This document shows, piece by piece, positions 1 to 7,151 of a DNA stretch of 10,142 bases. The position numbers and the translations under genes were made by a program. The stretch is from Candidatus Krumholzibacteriota bacterium. GTDB taxonomy: Bacteria > Krumholzibacteriota > Krumholzibacteriia > Krumholzibacteriales > Krumholzibacteriaceae. The stretch covers positions 1 to 10,142 of the forward strand of contig JAUWMD010000075.1 of assembly GCA_030613345.1 (NCBI GenBank), written 5' to 3'. Under the pieces are notes generated by a model. It saw only the letters and a list, made by a program, of their open reading frames with translations. It was not told the DNA's origin and searched no databases. Numbering within the stretch: the first letter of the stretch is position 1; every line of letters begins with the position of its first letter.

Positions 1-96
1 CTCCTTCCCGGCGTCCAAATCCGGTTGACCTGCGGGCCGTTTCTCTCTTAGGGTCATCAAGTCCGGCGTAATTTCGATTATTGCGAAAGGTCTCAG

Positions 97-510
97 ATGA
101 GTACGACAAGATTCGGAGTGTCGATGGAAGACGGGCTCCTCAAGAAGCTCGACGCGATGGTCCGGGAGAAGGGTTATCCCAACAGGTCCGAGGCGATACG
201 CGACCTGGTGAGAAAAACGATCGTCGACGACGAATGGACCGACGCCTCGGGAGAAATCATCGGAGTGCTCGTCATCGTGTTCGACCATCACAGCCGCGAG
301 CTCTCCTCCCGGCTCCTGAAGAAGGAACATCACTGGGTGGGCGGCATTCTGTCGACTCTGCACATCCATCTCGACCACGACAACTGTCTCGAGGTCAAGG
401 TGATCCGCGGAAAGGCCGGAGAAGTAAGGGATTTCGCCGACGAGATGATCTCGATGAAGGGCATCAAGTACGGGACGCTGGTCAGGGCCACCGCGGGCGT
501 GGCGCTCTGA
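97..510 (+). CDS. nikR: NikR-type nickel-responsive transcriptional regulator
   Basis: A 137-residue protein matching NikR in length and architecture. Residues 1-45 form a ribbon-helix-helix DNA-binding domain, with the family's NRSEAIRDL stretch at 29-37. Residues about 54-137 form the ACT-like tetramerising nickel-binding domain. By spacing to the E. coli protein (H76, H87, H89, C95), all four high-affinity nickel ligands are present here as H78, H89, H91 and C97, in the segment LHIHLDHDNC. NikR is a cytoplasmic tetramer that binds operator DNA when loaded with nickel, usually repressing nickel uptake. The ATG at 97 follows AAAGG (86-90) and gives the expected family N-terminus; the overlapping frame from ATG 81 is a shadow. 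The next gene, an AbgT-family carrier, begins 54 bp after the stop with no clear terminator between, so cotranscription is likely. No nickel transport or nickel enzyme gene is visible nearby, so the target is unknown. Confidence 0.95.
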   Translation: MSTTRFGVSMEDGLLKKLDAMVREKGYPNRSEAIRDLVRKTIVDDEWTDASGEIIGVLVIVFDHHSRELSSRLLKKEHHWVGGILSTLHIHLDHDNCLEVKVIRGKAGEVRDFADEMISMKGIKYGTLVRATAGVAL

Positions 511-564
511 TATCTTATCCACCGGACTGAAAAGGCCCGGAACGGCTGACAGAGAGGACTGACG

Positions 565-2103
565 ATGACCGAAGGCAGCGACAATACCACAGCGGCAAAG
601 AGATCCATCCTGATGAGATCTCTCGATCGCATCGAGCGGGTGGGCAACAGGCTCCCCCACCCCGCGACACTCTTCGCGATATTCGCCGTCATCATCGCCG
701 TCGCCTCGGCGCTGATCTCGAGGGCCGGTATCACCGCCGTCCATCCGGGGACCGGCGGTACGATCGAGGCTGTCAACATGATCTCCCACGAGGGATTCCG
801 GTTCATGTGGACGAAGGCGACCGACAATTTCGTGTATTTCCCTCCCCTCGGCATCGTACTGGTGGCGATGATAGGCCTGGGCGTCGCGGAAGGTTCGGGC
901 CTTATCTCGGCCCTGCTGCGACACCTCGTCACGAGCGCGCCGCCGCGGCTGATCACTGCCGCGGTGATCACCGCAGGGATCCTCTCGCACCTCGCTTCGA
1001 GCGCAGGATACGTCTTGCTGATCCCTCTCGGAGCGATGATATTCGCCGCCTTCAAACGGCACCCGATCGCAGGGCTGGCGGCTGCCTTCCTCGGGGTGTC
1101 GGGAGGCTTCGGGGCGAACTTTCTCATCGGATCGATCGATCCGATCCTCGCCGGGCTGACCGAATCGGCCGCCCAGATCATCGACGCCGATATGCACATA
1201 ACCCCCGCGGTCAACTACTACTTCATGCTCGCCGCGGCCTTCATGAGCGTCGTCCGGGGCACGTTCGGCACCGAGAAGAGCGTCGAGCCGAGACTGGGAA
1301 AGTACGAGGGGGAGAGCGAGGACTTCGAGAAGGTATCGCCCGACGAGCGGAAGGGCCTCGCCTGGGCGGCCGGCGCGATAGCCGTATTCCTGATAATCCT
1401 CGCCCTGCTCACCCTCCCCGAGGGAGCCGTCCTCAGGGACCCCGAGACCGGATCGCTCCTGCGATCACCCTTCATGAACGGGCTCATCACCGCAATCCTG
1501 ATCTTCTTCCTGATACCGGGCATCGCCTACGGGATCGCCATCGGTTCCATCCGCAGCGACAAGGATATCGTCAAGTTCATGACGAGCTCGATGAAAGGCC
1601 TGTCCGGCTACATCGTCCTCGTATTCTTCGCCGGCCAGTTCGTCTACTACTTCAAGTACAGCAACCTCGGGGTGCTGATGGCGATCAAGGGCGCCGAGTT
1701 CCTCGGCAGCATCGGATTCACCGGGGTCCTGCTGCTCGTCTCGTTCGTGATCCTGTCGGCGTTCATCAACCTCTTCATGGGAAGCGCATCGGCCAAATGG
1801 GCGATCATGGCGCCGGTCTTCGTTCCGATGTTCATGCTCGTCGGCTACCATCCCGGCATAACGCAGGCGGCGTACAGGATCGGGGACTCGGTAACGAACA
1901 TCATCACTCCCATGATGAGCTACTTCGCCCTGATCGTCGCGTTCGCGCAGAAGTACGACGAGAAGTACGGTATAGGCACTATCACGGCCACGATGCTCCC
2001 GTACACGGCCATCATCGGGATCGTATGGACGATCCTGCTCGCCGTATGGATGCTGATCGGGCTGCCCGTCGGCCCCGACGCACCGATCCGGCTTCCCGGC
2101 TGA
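565..2103 (+). CDS. AbgT-family transporter (p-aminobenzoyl-glutamate / antimetabolite carrier)
   Basis: A 512-residue polytopic inner-membrane protein, the usual size for AbgT/MtrF (about 510-520). Family landmarks run in order: LPHPATLFAIF at about 30, GGFGANFLIGSIDPILAG at about 178-196, GSASAKWAIMAPVF from about 406, and YRIGDSVTNIITPMMSY around 437-453. Residues described as important in the gonococcal MtrF structure/function work appear at matching spacing: D192 (MtrF D193), S409 (S417), W412 (W420), P430 (P438), R438 (R446), D441 (D449) and P449 (P457). Known members either import p-aminobenzoyl-glutamate (E. coli AbgT) or export sulfonamide-like antimetabolites (MtrF, YdaH) with ion coupling. 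Substrate and direction cannot be read from this sequence. AGAGAGGA (551-558) sits well before the ATG at 565. It lies between nikR and a glycosyltransferase, not beside abgAB hydrolase genes. Confidence 0.95.
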   Translation: MTEGSDNTTAAKRSILMRSLDRIERVGNRLPHPATLFAIFAVIIAVASALISRAGITAVHPGTGGTIEAVNMISHEGFRFMWTKATDNFVYFPPLGIVLVAMIGLGVAEGSGLISALLRHLVTSAPPRLITAAVITAGILSHLASSAGYVLLIPLGAMIFAAFKRHPIAGLAAAFLGVSGGFGANFLIGSIDPILAGLTESAAQIIDADMHITPAVNYYFMLAAAFMSVVRGTFGTEKSVEPRLGKYEGESEDFEKVSPDERKGLAWAAGAIAVFLIILALLTLPEGAVLRDPETGSLLRSPFMNGLITAILIFFLIPGIAYGIAIGSIRSDKDIVKFMTSSMKGLSGYIVLVFFAGQFVYYFKYSNLGVLMAIKGAEFLGSIGFTGVLLLVSFVILSAFINLFMGSASAKWAIMAPVFVPMFMLVGYHPGITQAAYRIGDSVTNIITPMMSYFALIVAFAQKYDEKYGIGTITATMLPYTAIIGIVWTILLAVWMLIGLPVGPDAPIRLPG

Positions 2104-2130
2104 AGAGGAGCAGGAACCGCATATCACGGG

Positions 2131-2135
2131 AAAGG
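2131..2135 (+). promoter_or_regulatory. Ribosome binding site that decides the glycosyltransferase start
   Basis: AAAGG lies 6 nt before the ATG at 2142. The neighbouring in-frame ATG at 2136 abuts this motif and has no other well-spaced site, so 2142 is preferred. The difference is only two residues. Confidence 0.5.
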
Positions 2136-2141
2136 ATGAGG

Positions 2142-3254
2142 ATGCGGATCGCGTTTCTCGGCGACGGCTCCCTCGGCCACGTTCGCCGGTGGGCAGGTTA
2201 CTTTCACGACAAGGGGCATGAAGTCTTACTGGTCTCCTTCGAGGATGTCTCCGGATGCCCCTTTCCAGCGAGACGCATCAGAAAACTCCTCCCCACCAAG
2301 CTGGCCGGATACGCGGCGGCCCTCGGCACCGTCAGGAAAGAGCTCGAATCGTTCGGCCCCGACATAGTCAACGCGATCTACGCGGGCGGGTACGGATTCA
2401 TAGGCGCGCAGTCCGGCTACCACCCACTCGTCGTTACGGCGATAGGGTCGGACATGCTCATCGACTACCCCTCCTCGTTCATTCACAAGCTCCAGATCGA
2501 GTACGCCCTGAGGCACGCATCGCTCGTGACGACCGACGCAGAGTCGATGTCCAAAAGCGTCATCCACGCAGGCGTGGAGCCTTCCAGGATCGTAGAGATC
2601 TACTTCGGTATCGAGCCGTCCGTCTTCAACCGCGAGGGCCGGGCCGAACGGGTGGACGGACCGCTGAGGATCGTCAGCACGAGGAATCTCTACCCCGTCT
2701 ACGGCCTCGGCACCCTCCTTGCCGCCCTTGCAGAGATACTGGAGAAGGCTGACGCCCGGCTCGTGATCTGCGGCGACGGCCCCGAGAGGGGCGCTCTGGC
2801 GAGGAGGGCGGAAAGCCTCGGCACAGGTGACATGGTCACGTTCACCGGCAGGCTCGATCCGGCAGATATCGCCAGGGAGCTCAAACGCGCCGACATCTAC
2901 GTTTCCACCGCGAAATCGGATTCGACGTCGGTCTCCCTCCTAGAGGCGATGGCGTGCGGCGCCGTACCCGTGGTGACCGACCTCGATGCCAACCGCGAAT
3001 GGATACGCGACGGCGTCGGCGGCCTGCTCTTCCGCCCCGGTGACGTCACCGGCCTGACCGGGGCGATACTCAGCCTCCATGAGAATCCAGTCCTCGCCGC
3101 CTCGATGAGGGAAGAGTCGGCGGCGGCGGTCGCGCAGCGGGGACTCTGGCTTCCGAACATGGAAAGGGCTGAGATGGAATTCACACGCCTCGTCGGCGAG
3201 CAGCCCGGTTCCGAACCATCACGGGAAAGCACGGGGAACGACGGGAAACGATAG
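2142..3254 (+). CDS. GT-B glycosyltransferase (GT4-like)
   Basis: A 370-residue protein with the two-domain layout of retaining GT4-type glycosyltransferases, which move a sugar from a nucleotide-sugar donor to a lipid, glycan or protein in the cytoplasm. The N-terminus RIAFLGDGS-GHVRRW followed by GHEV is typical of a subgroup of GT4 enzymes. The C-terminal donor-binding domain starts around 175 (RIVSTRNL), carries GDGPER at 211-216, and ends in the region SLLEAMACGAVPVV at 266-278. The usual E-x7-E pair is D260-x7-E268, so the first acid is Asp, a variation common in proteins reading SDxTSxSLLEA. Acceptor and donor are not predictable. The start is 38 nt after the abgT stop and no terminator is visible, so it probably belongs to the nikR transcript. 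An ATG at 2136 is the alternative start. The last 15 residues are polar and low in conservation signals. Confidence 0.9.
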   Translation: MRIAFLGDGSLGHVRRWAGYFHDKGHEVLLVSFEDVSGCPFPARRIRKLLPTKLAGYAAALGTVRKELESFGPDIVNAIYAGGYGFIGAQSGYHPLVVTAIGSDMLIDYPSSFIHKLQIEYALRHASLVTTDAESMSKSVIHAGVEPSRIVEIYFGIEPSVFNREGRAERVDGPLRIVSTRNLYPVYGLGTLLAALAEILEKADARLVICGDGPERGALARRAESLGTGDMVTFTGRLDPADIARELKRADIYVSTAKSDSTSVSLLEAMACGAVPVVTDLDANREWIRDGVGGLLFRPGDVTGLTGAILSLHENPVLAASMREESAAAVAQRGLWLPNMERAEMEFTRLVGEQPGSEPSRESTGNDGKR

Positions 3255-3282
3255 GCTGTCTTGCACGCTTTGAAGAACGCCG

Positions 3283-3420
3283 GGATTTCTTAATAGGTAA
3301 TCCTACTCACAGGGGCGGGAATCCGCCGCCAGGGCATGAGGAAAATTCCCCAGCCGCAGGCCTCGCCCTGCATTCGCTAATGACGCGAATACAGGTTTTC
3401 ACCCGCAGTCCCCGAAAACC
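3283..3420. ncRNA. Candidate structured RNA or 5' leader (run of inverted repeats)
   Basis: Five inverted repeats follow each other in a stretch with no coding signal. They are GGATT/AATCC (3283-3287 with 3299-3303); GGCGG/CCGCC with a GAAT loop (3314-3318 with 3323-3327); CAGGGC plus GAGG pairing with CCTC plus GCCCTG (3330-3341 with 3361-3370), enclosing a small GCC-GCA-GGC hairpin; ATTCGC/GCGAAT (3372-3377 with 3385-3390); and GGTTTTC/GAAAACC (3394-3400 with 3414-3420). Nearly every base lies in or between stems, which is denser than expected for spacer DNA. It matches no riboswitch or ncRNA consensus I recognise, including cobalamin, TPP, SAM, glycine and c-di-GMP. The strand cannot be decided because perfect pairs work on both. 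On the plus strand it would be a long leader of the gene at 3583. It could also be a REP-like element or chance pairing in GC-rich DNA. Confidence 0.35.
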
Positions 3421-3582
3421 GTCAGCCTTGCTATCCTCACCGTATCAATTGGTTACAGCACATTCAGGTATCGTTCCCCGATGCCGGAGGCGGCTGGCGA
3501 TCCGATCCCGAATCGATGGAATGTATCTTGTTAATGGTTATTAATGCGGATTCGAAGGACAGTTCCCTGGAGGAAGATCTCT
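3421..3582. other. Gene-free spacer, nothing certain
   Basis: Between the inverted-repeat cluster and the gene at 3583 I see no ORF, no convincing -35/-10 pair and no terminator. The part at 3521-3545 is notably AT-rich compared with the surroundings and would be the most likely place for a promoter, but no hexamer pair with correct spacing is present. Confidence 0.4.
3569..3573 (+). promoter_or_regulatory. Strong Shine-Dalgarno fixing the start at 3583
   Basis: GGAGG is 9 nt before the ATG at 3583. The upstream in-frame ATG at 3544 has no such site and would add 13 charged residues before a normal membrane-protein N-terminus. Confidence 0.7.
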
Positions 3583-4200
3583 ATGAGCATCTGGGAAACA
3601 GAAACGTTGATACTCAGGCTCATAGCTGTCCTGTTCGTCTTCGCCCTCCTTCGCATCTGCGGAAGAGGAAAAGAAACAGGACGGGAAACCGTGTTGTACC
3701 TAATCGTCGTCACCGCCTCCGCCACTGTTAACTTACTTCGATCTGGCGGAGGCGGGATTTTAATGACCCTTACCGGGGCCATGGCGGCATTTGCCGTCTC
3801 CGCTCCGCTTGTCGCAAGGGACAAGGCCGCACTGAGGGACATCGCCGCTCCCGTGGCGGCGGGCTCTCTTCTCGGCCCGCTCGGAGGGCTGGTCGCGATC
3901 GCCATAGCGGCTGCGATCTACATCGTGCAGCGCTCACCCGGTCGCCAGCCGGCAATGATGGACAGACCCTTCCCCCGGTTTGCGGATTCCGGCTCCGGGT
4001 TCAGAACAGGCGGCAATTCCATTATGGCGATAATCGAGAACCGCAGGCTCCGGAGAAACCCCGGGAGATCCGGGGACAGCACCGCCGGGACCGATCGCAA
4101 TACGGATACCGTAAGGCAGGCCGGCATAGAGATGCTGCCTTGGCGGACCTCGCTCGCCGTCGCGACACTGGCAGTGCTGATGACCGGCATGTTCATCTGA
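3583..4200 (+). CDS. Small membrane protein resembling a degenerate A24 (prepilin peptidase / TadV-CpaA) domain
   Basis: A 205-residue protein with about five hydrophobic segments: about 8-25, 37-52, 59-79, 88-116 and 187-205. A polar, probably cytoplasmic loop runs from about 117 to 186. The segment RDIAAPVAAGSLLGP (85-99) lines up without gaps with the GxGDVKLLAAxGxLLGP region of A24 prepilin peptidases. The closing LPWRTSLAVATLA resembles the family's C-terminal IPFGPxLALGAL. D86 would be the GxGD aspartate, but the glycines are replaced (ALRD). The first catalytic motif (DxRxxxIPN) is missing; only N50 may remain. A functional peptidase is therefore unlikely. The similarity is by eye and not proven. 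Stop and next start are 13 nt apart, and the neighbour is DUF192, a family often found near Tad/type II secretion genes, which fits a pilus-related origin. The loop at 117-186 is unlike the family. No other pilus gene is in view. Confidence 0.7.
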   Translation: MSIWETETLILRLIAVLFVFALLRICGRGKETGRETVLYLIVVTASATVNLLRSGGGGILMTLTGAMAAFAVSAPLVARDKAALRDIAAPVAAGSLLGPLGGLVAIAIAAAIYIVQRSPGRQPAMMDRPFPRFADSGSGFRTGGNSIMAIIENRRLRRNPGRSGDSTAGTDRNTDTVRQAGIEMLPWRTSLAVATLAVLMTGMFI

Positions 4201-4201
4201 C

Positions 4202-4207
4202 AGGAGG
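4202..4207 (+). promoter_or_regulatory. Shine-Dalgarno supporting the TTG start of the DUF192 gene
   Basis: A perfect AGGAGG stands 6 nt before TTG at 4214. The first in-frame ATG (4283) would cut off the conserved VWNRTR start of the domain. Confidence 0.75.
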
Positions 4208-4213
4208 ATCGAG

Positions 4214-4561
4214 TTGGCTGTCTGGAACAGGACAAGATGCACCTACCTCGGGACGACTCTCCTGACGTTGAACAATCATTTCATGAATACCCTGAGACAT
4301 ATCAACAACCAGGGGATCCCGGCGGACTGCGCCCTCTACATATCGCCCTGTCAGGGGATATACACAGTAGGCATGAGCAGGGCTATCGACATTGTCTTCC
4401 TCGACAGCGATATGCGGGTGATAAAGATCTGCCGCAGTTTCCCGCCGAACTGCTTCGTCGAACCGGTCGTCGGTGCGGTCAGCGCGGTGGAGCTCCCTCC
4501 CGAACGCCTGTACGAGACAGGCACTTCTGTCGGCGATATACTCGTCATAGAGCCCGGTTGA
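4214..4561 (+). CDS. DUF192 family protein
   Basis: A 115-residue protein spanning a whole DUF192 domain. Visible landmarks are the opening VWNRTR (3-8), the central CQGIYTVGMSRAIDIVFLD (about 46-64; family form C-x-x-I-H-T-x-G-M-x-x-x-I-D-V-x-F-L-D) and the ending GAVSAVELPPE followed by GTSVGDIL. The family's biochemical role is unknown. It is a small beta-rich fold, often seen near type II secretion or Tad pilus genes and sometimes as an exported protein. This copy has no signal peptide and would be cytoplasmic. The usual His of the IHT motif is Tyr here. TTG is chosen as start because of the AGGAGG before it and because the domain begins immediately. It is the second gene of a two-gene unit with the degenerate A24-like membrane protein and ends 18 bp from the convergent MEMO gene, with no obvious bidirectional terminator. 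Confidence 0.85.
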   Translation: MAVWNRTRCTYLGTTLLTLNNHFMNTLRHINNQGIPADCALYISPCQGIYTVGMSRAIDIVFLDSDMRVIKICRSFPPNCFVEPVVGAVSAVELPPERLYETGTSVGDILVIEPG

Positions 4562-4579
4562 TGCGCGGCCCTTCTCTTC

Positions 4580-5707
4580 CTACCAGTAACCCATCGCGAG
4601 ATACCCCACCCAGTGTCTCTCCGTGGCGATGTTCGTCGCTCCGAGACCAGTCTGCTCGACGGGAAGCCGGCCCGGCTCGAGGCTCGTCCCGTACCCGAGG
4701 ATGTGGCCGTCAGGCGCAGGGCGTCCCTGCGACGCGGCCAGCCCGTCGAGGACGCTCAGTCCGAACGGTATAGAATAGACCCCGCACCACGTGACCTTGT
4801 ACGGCCATTCGAGATCGTCCCTCTCGACCCGATCGCGGAAGGAGGCGATCTTCTCCGCCGAGAGGGGCCCCTCCAGGGCAGACCTCGCTATGTCGATATC
4901 CTGCGCCGTCGCCTTTTCATACCCCTCGCGGTCCGTGCCGAAAGGAGCGTAATTCCTGGAGCCCCACTCCTGGTCGCCGTAGTGGACGCAGTCGGCGGAG
5001 ATCAGGACCGCGGCATCTCTGCCAAGCTCCATCCCGTCCTCCTCGAGAACGGCGGCCAGGGCGCTGGAGATCTCACCAACGGCCATCTCGAACGAATCGT
5101 CCGCGAACCTGGTCACGAGGACGGGTAGTATCTCTACTTTCATACCGCCGTAATACTGCAGGAACGGAATGAACGCCTCGAGCGAATGCTCCGATGCGTG
5201 AAAAGATCCGTCGACGAGGACGATCTCCTCCGGCAGCCGCTCGATGACCCTCTCCCTGAGATCAGATACGGCGGTCACTCCGTACGGCCCCTTCCACCCG
5301 CTGAAATCGTCAAATATCAGTTTCCCTTCGAGCCCTATCCTCCTCGCCCTGTGCGCCACTCCGAAGAGGACGACGAGCGGAGCCTCCACCCTGCTGACCG
5401 TCATCGCGTAGTACGGCCCGGCGTAAATGTAATCGTCGTGCGGGACGATCGCCCCGATCATCGTTCCCACTCCGGATGAAGCAGAGGGCAGCACAAAGGG
5501 AAGCGCCCCCGCTTCGATGAGCGAATCCGAGATCGCCACCACGACATCCATCTGACTGGGGGAAGTCGCGTAACCGACGGTGTCGGCCGGCTGGCGTACC
5601 GTGCCGGCCGTACTGTCCTCAGGCTCCTGCCCTTCCGCTGCTGCCGCCGTGAGCGCGGCAGCCGTTGCGACGGCTATAATAAGCACCGCCGGTAATAGTC
5701 TGTTCAT
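4580..5707 (-). CDS. Exported MEMO-family protein (AmmeMemoRadiSam system protein B-like)
   Basis: A 375-residue protein with a clear Sec signal (MNR, then hydrophobic 4-23, AAAA cleavage region at 21-24) ahead of a MEMO domain (about 83-372). Motifs match human MEMO1 in order: VPHDDYIYAG with H90 (MEMO1 H49), FGVAH with H119 (H81), EHSLEAFIPFLQY at 173-185, SADCVHYG at 237-244, and WCGVYSIPFG with C308 (C244). The His-His-Cys set that binds iron or copper in MEMO1 is therefore intact. The fold is shared with LigB-type extradiol dioxygenases; the reaction is uncertain. Bacterial relatives usually sit with AMMECR1 and a radical SAM protein, neither present here, and are usually cytoplasmic, so export is unusual. 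The start at 5707 is set by AGGAGGT 5 nt upstream and the signal peptide. An upstream in-frame ATG (5758) would bury the signal. A possible -10 (TATCAT on the minus strand, 5731-5736) lacks a good -35. Confidence 0.88.
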   Translation of the reverse strand: MNRLLPAVLIIAVATAAALTAAAAEGQEPEDSTAGTVRQPADTVGYATSPSQMDVVVAISDSLIEAGALPFVLPSASSGVGTMIGAIVPHDDYIYAGPYYAMTVSRVEAPLVVLFGVAHRARRIGLEGKLIFDDFSGWKGPYGVTAVSDLRERVIERLPEEIVLVDGSFHASEHSLEAFIPFLQYYGGMKVEILPVLVTRFADDSFEMAVGEISSALAAVLEEDGMELGRDAAVLISADCVHYGDQEWGSRNYAPFGTDREGYEKATAQDIDIARSALEGPLSAEKIASFRDRVERDDLEWPYKVTWCGVYSIPFGLSVLDGLAASQGRPAPDGHILGYGTSLEPGRLPVEQTGLGATNIATERHWVGYLAMGYW

Positions 5708-5712
5708 GATCG

Positions 5713-5719
5713 ACCTCCT
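5713..5719 (-). promoter_or_regulatory. Shine-Dalgarno fixing the MEMO start
   Basis: On the minus strand this reads AGGAGGT, 5 nt before the ATG that starts the signal peptide. It decides against the longer frame beginning at 5758. Confidence 0.75.
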
Positions 5720-5767
5720 GATATCGGACGATGATACAACAACACAGCTGTCCCGCACAGAAAAAGC

Positions 5768-5796
5768 CTGACATTTCCACGCCAGGTAAATATATT
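5768..5796 (+). promoter_or_regulatory. Sigma70-type promoter of the MFS gene
   Basis: CTGACA (5768-5773) and TATATT (5791-5796) are separated by 17 bp. Each hexamer matches the consensus at 5 of 6 positions. Transcription would start near 5803, giving a leader of about 35 nt before the ATG at 5838. Confidence 0.6.
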
Positions 5797-5837
5797 CACC
5801 CTTCGATATCCGTTAACGACCGCGGCCCGGAGTAACG

Positions 5838-7061
5838 ATGATAAAAGGAAAGAAACGAAGGATCCTCGCTTCGGTCTCTCTGCACCACGCGTGCAACGAC
5901 GCCTCTACCGTGGTGCTGCCGTCGATCTTTCCCCTCCTCTACACGCAGAAACTGCTCATCCGCAACTACTCTGCCATCGGAAATACGATACTTGTCGGCC
6001 TCGTCACCGCCGTCATCTTCCAGGCCCTGGTAGGGCACTTCGCGAAGACCCGTCATTCCAGATACTATCTCGCTCTTGATGCTGTGCTCGTCGGGACGTC
6101 GCTGCTCCTCATGACTCAGGCGACGAGCTACTGGATGCTCGTCCTCTTCTTCATCGGAGTGAGGATGGGCACGAGCATATACCACCCCGTCGGGATCTCG
6201 TGGATATCCCATACATTCGCCGGAAAGAACCTCGACAGGGCGATGGGATTCCAGAGCGCATTCGGCAATATCGGTGTCCTCGTCCAGTTCGCTTCCACGG
6301 GATTTCTCGCCGAGCACTACGGCTGGCAGGCACCCCTGTATCTCTGGGGCATAATAAACCTCTCCGCTGTCGCTATCGGACTGTACCTCTCACGCAACCC
6401 GTATGAAAAGAGTGAGATAGCGCAGCAGATCGAGGAAGAAAAGGAACCGGTCTCGTGGACAGGGGCATTCCACGGGATCAGGTCGTTTATCCCGATATTG
6501 TTGCTCGGGGGCCTCGCCTGGGGGATCACCGTCAACTACGCTCCGAGCCTCCTCAATCACAGGCTCGGCGTGCCGATGTCACACACCGGTATCATAATGG
6601 GATGCTGGATGGGCGCGGGCACCCTCTCGGCCTTCATGTATGGCAGGGTGTCTGCGAAGCTCGGAAGGGCGCGGACCCTCGTTTATGCATACATCGCAAT
6701 CACCGTCGTAGCGCTGATCTTCGGTCTCAGCCGCAACGTGCCCCTGTCGGTCGGCGCCTTCGCGCTCTTCGGGATCGCGCTGTTTTCCACTTTTCCGGCC
6801 AGCCTCTCGTTCATCGGCAGCTCCGTCGACCCGAGGAACAGGACGGCGGCGTTCAGCCTCGCCGCCAACATCATGATCATCGGCAACTCGATCTTCTCGT
6901 TCATCTCGGGGAGGATTTCCGATTCGTACGGGATCAACACCCCCTTCCTTCTGCTCGGAGCGATGACGCTTGCGGTGCTGGCCTATCTTGTCATGATGAT
7001 CTGGACCGGCAGGATCTCGGCCGACGGGTGCAAACTCGCCCGTCGCGTCGAACCGCACTGA
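5838..7061 (+). CDS. Major facilitator superfamily transporter, Fsr-like
   Basis: A 407-residue protein with the hydrophobic pattern of a 12-helix MFS carrier and a charged central loop (about 187-207, rich in Glu and Lys) between its halves. The N-terminal HHACNDASTVVLPSIFPLL and the YHPVGISWIS segment (about 115-124) resemble the fosmidomycin-resistance (Fsr) type of MFS proteins, whose helix 1 carries a conserved H...ND and whose helix 4 region carries a HP motif. Such proteins usually export drugs or small metabolites in exchange for protons; the substrate here is unknown. CGGAG (5828-5832) lies 5 nt before the ATG at 5838. The gene is divergent from the MEMO gene, sharing a 130-bp intergenic region, and has its own promoter. 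It ends 90 bp before the aldolase gene, which has a separate promoter, so it may be monocistronic. No terminator hairpin is visible after the stop. Confidence 0.88.
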   Translation: MIKGKKRRILASVSLHHACNDASTVVLPSIFPLLYTQKLLIRNYSAIGNTILVGLVTAVIFQALVGHFAKTRHSRYYLALDAVLVGTSLLLMTQATSYWMLVLFFIGVRMGTSIYHPVGISWISHTFAGKNLDRAMGFQSAFGNIGVLVQFASTGFLAEHYGWQAPLYLWGIINLSAVAIGLYLSRNPYEKSEIAQQIEEEKEPVSWTGAFHGIRSFIPILLLGGLAWGITVNYAPSLLNHRLGVPMSHTGIIMGCWMGAGTLSAFMYGRVSAKLGRARTLVYAYIAITVVALIFGLSRNVPLSVGAFALFGIALFSTFPASLSFIGSSVDPRNRTAAFSLAANIMIIGNSIFSFISGRISDSYGINTPFLLLGAMTLAVLAYLVMMIWTGRISADGCKLARRVEPH

Positions 7062-7080
7062 TACCCGCGCCAATCGATGC

Positions 7081-7110
7081 TTGACCAACGCCGCGAACCG
7101 CTAATATACT
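7081..7110 (+). promoter_or_regulatory. Sigma70-type promoter of the aldolase-dehydrogenase-lipoprotein operon
   Basis: TTGACC (7081-7086) and TATACT (7105-7110) are 18 bp apart, each matching 5 of 6 consensus positions. Transcription would begin near 7117, leaving a 35-nt leader that ends in the Shine-Dalgarno AGGAG (7141-7145) ahead of ATG 7152. Confidence 0.65.
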
Positions 7111-7151
7111 CCACTCCGCACCGTCACAATCAAAACAAAGAGGAGATAATC

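Noticed and set aside
25..53. TTGACC as a -35 box for nikR
   Set aside because: At the correct distance the -10 position reads TTAGGG, which is not acceptable, and no better hexamer is found nearby.
807..2135. Very long open frame on the plus strand overlapping the AbgT gene and running into the glycosyltransferase
   Set aside because: Only the part after 2136-2142 has glycosyltransferase motifs. The part before is an Arg/Pro/His-rich shadow caused by GC-rich third positions of the AbgT gene.
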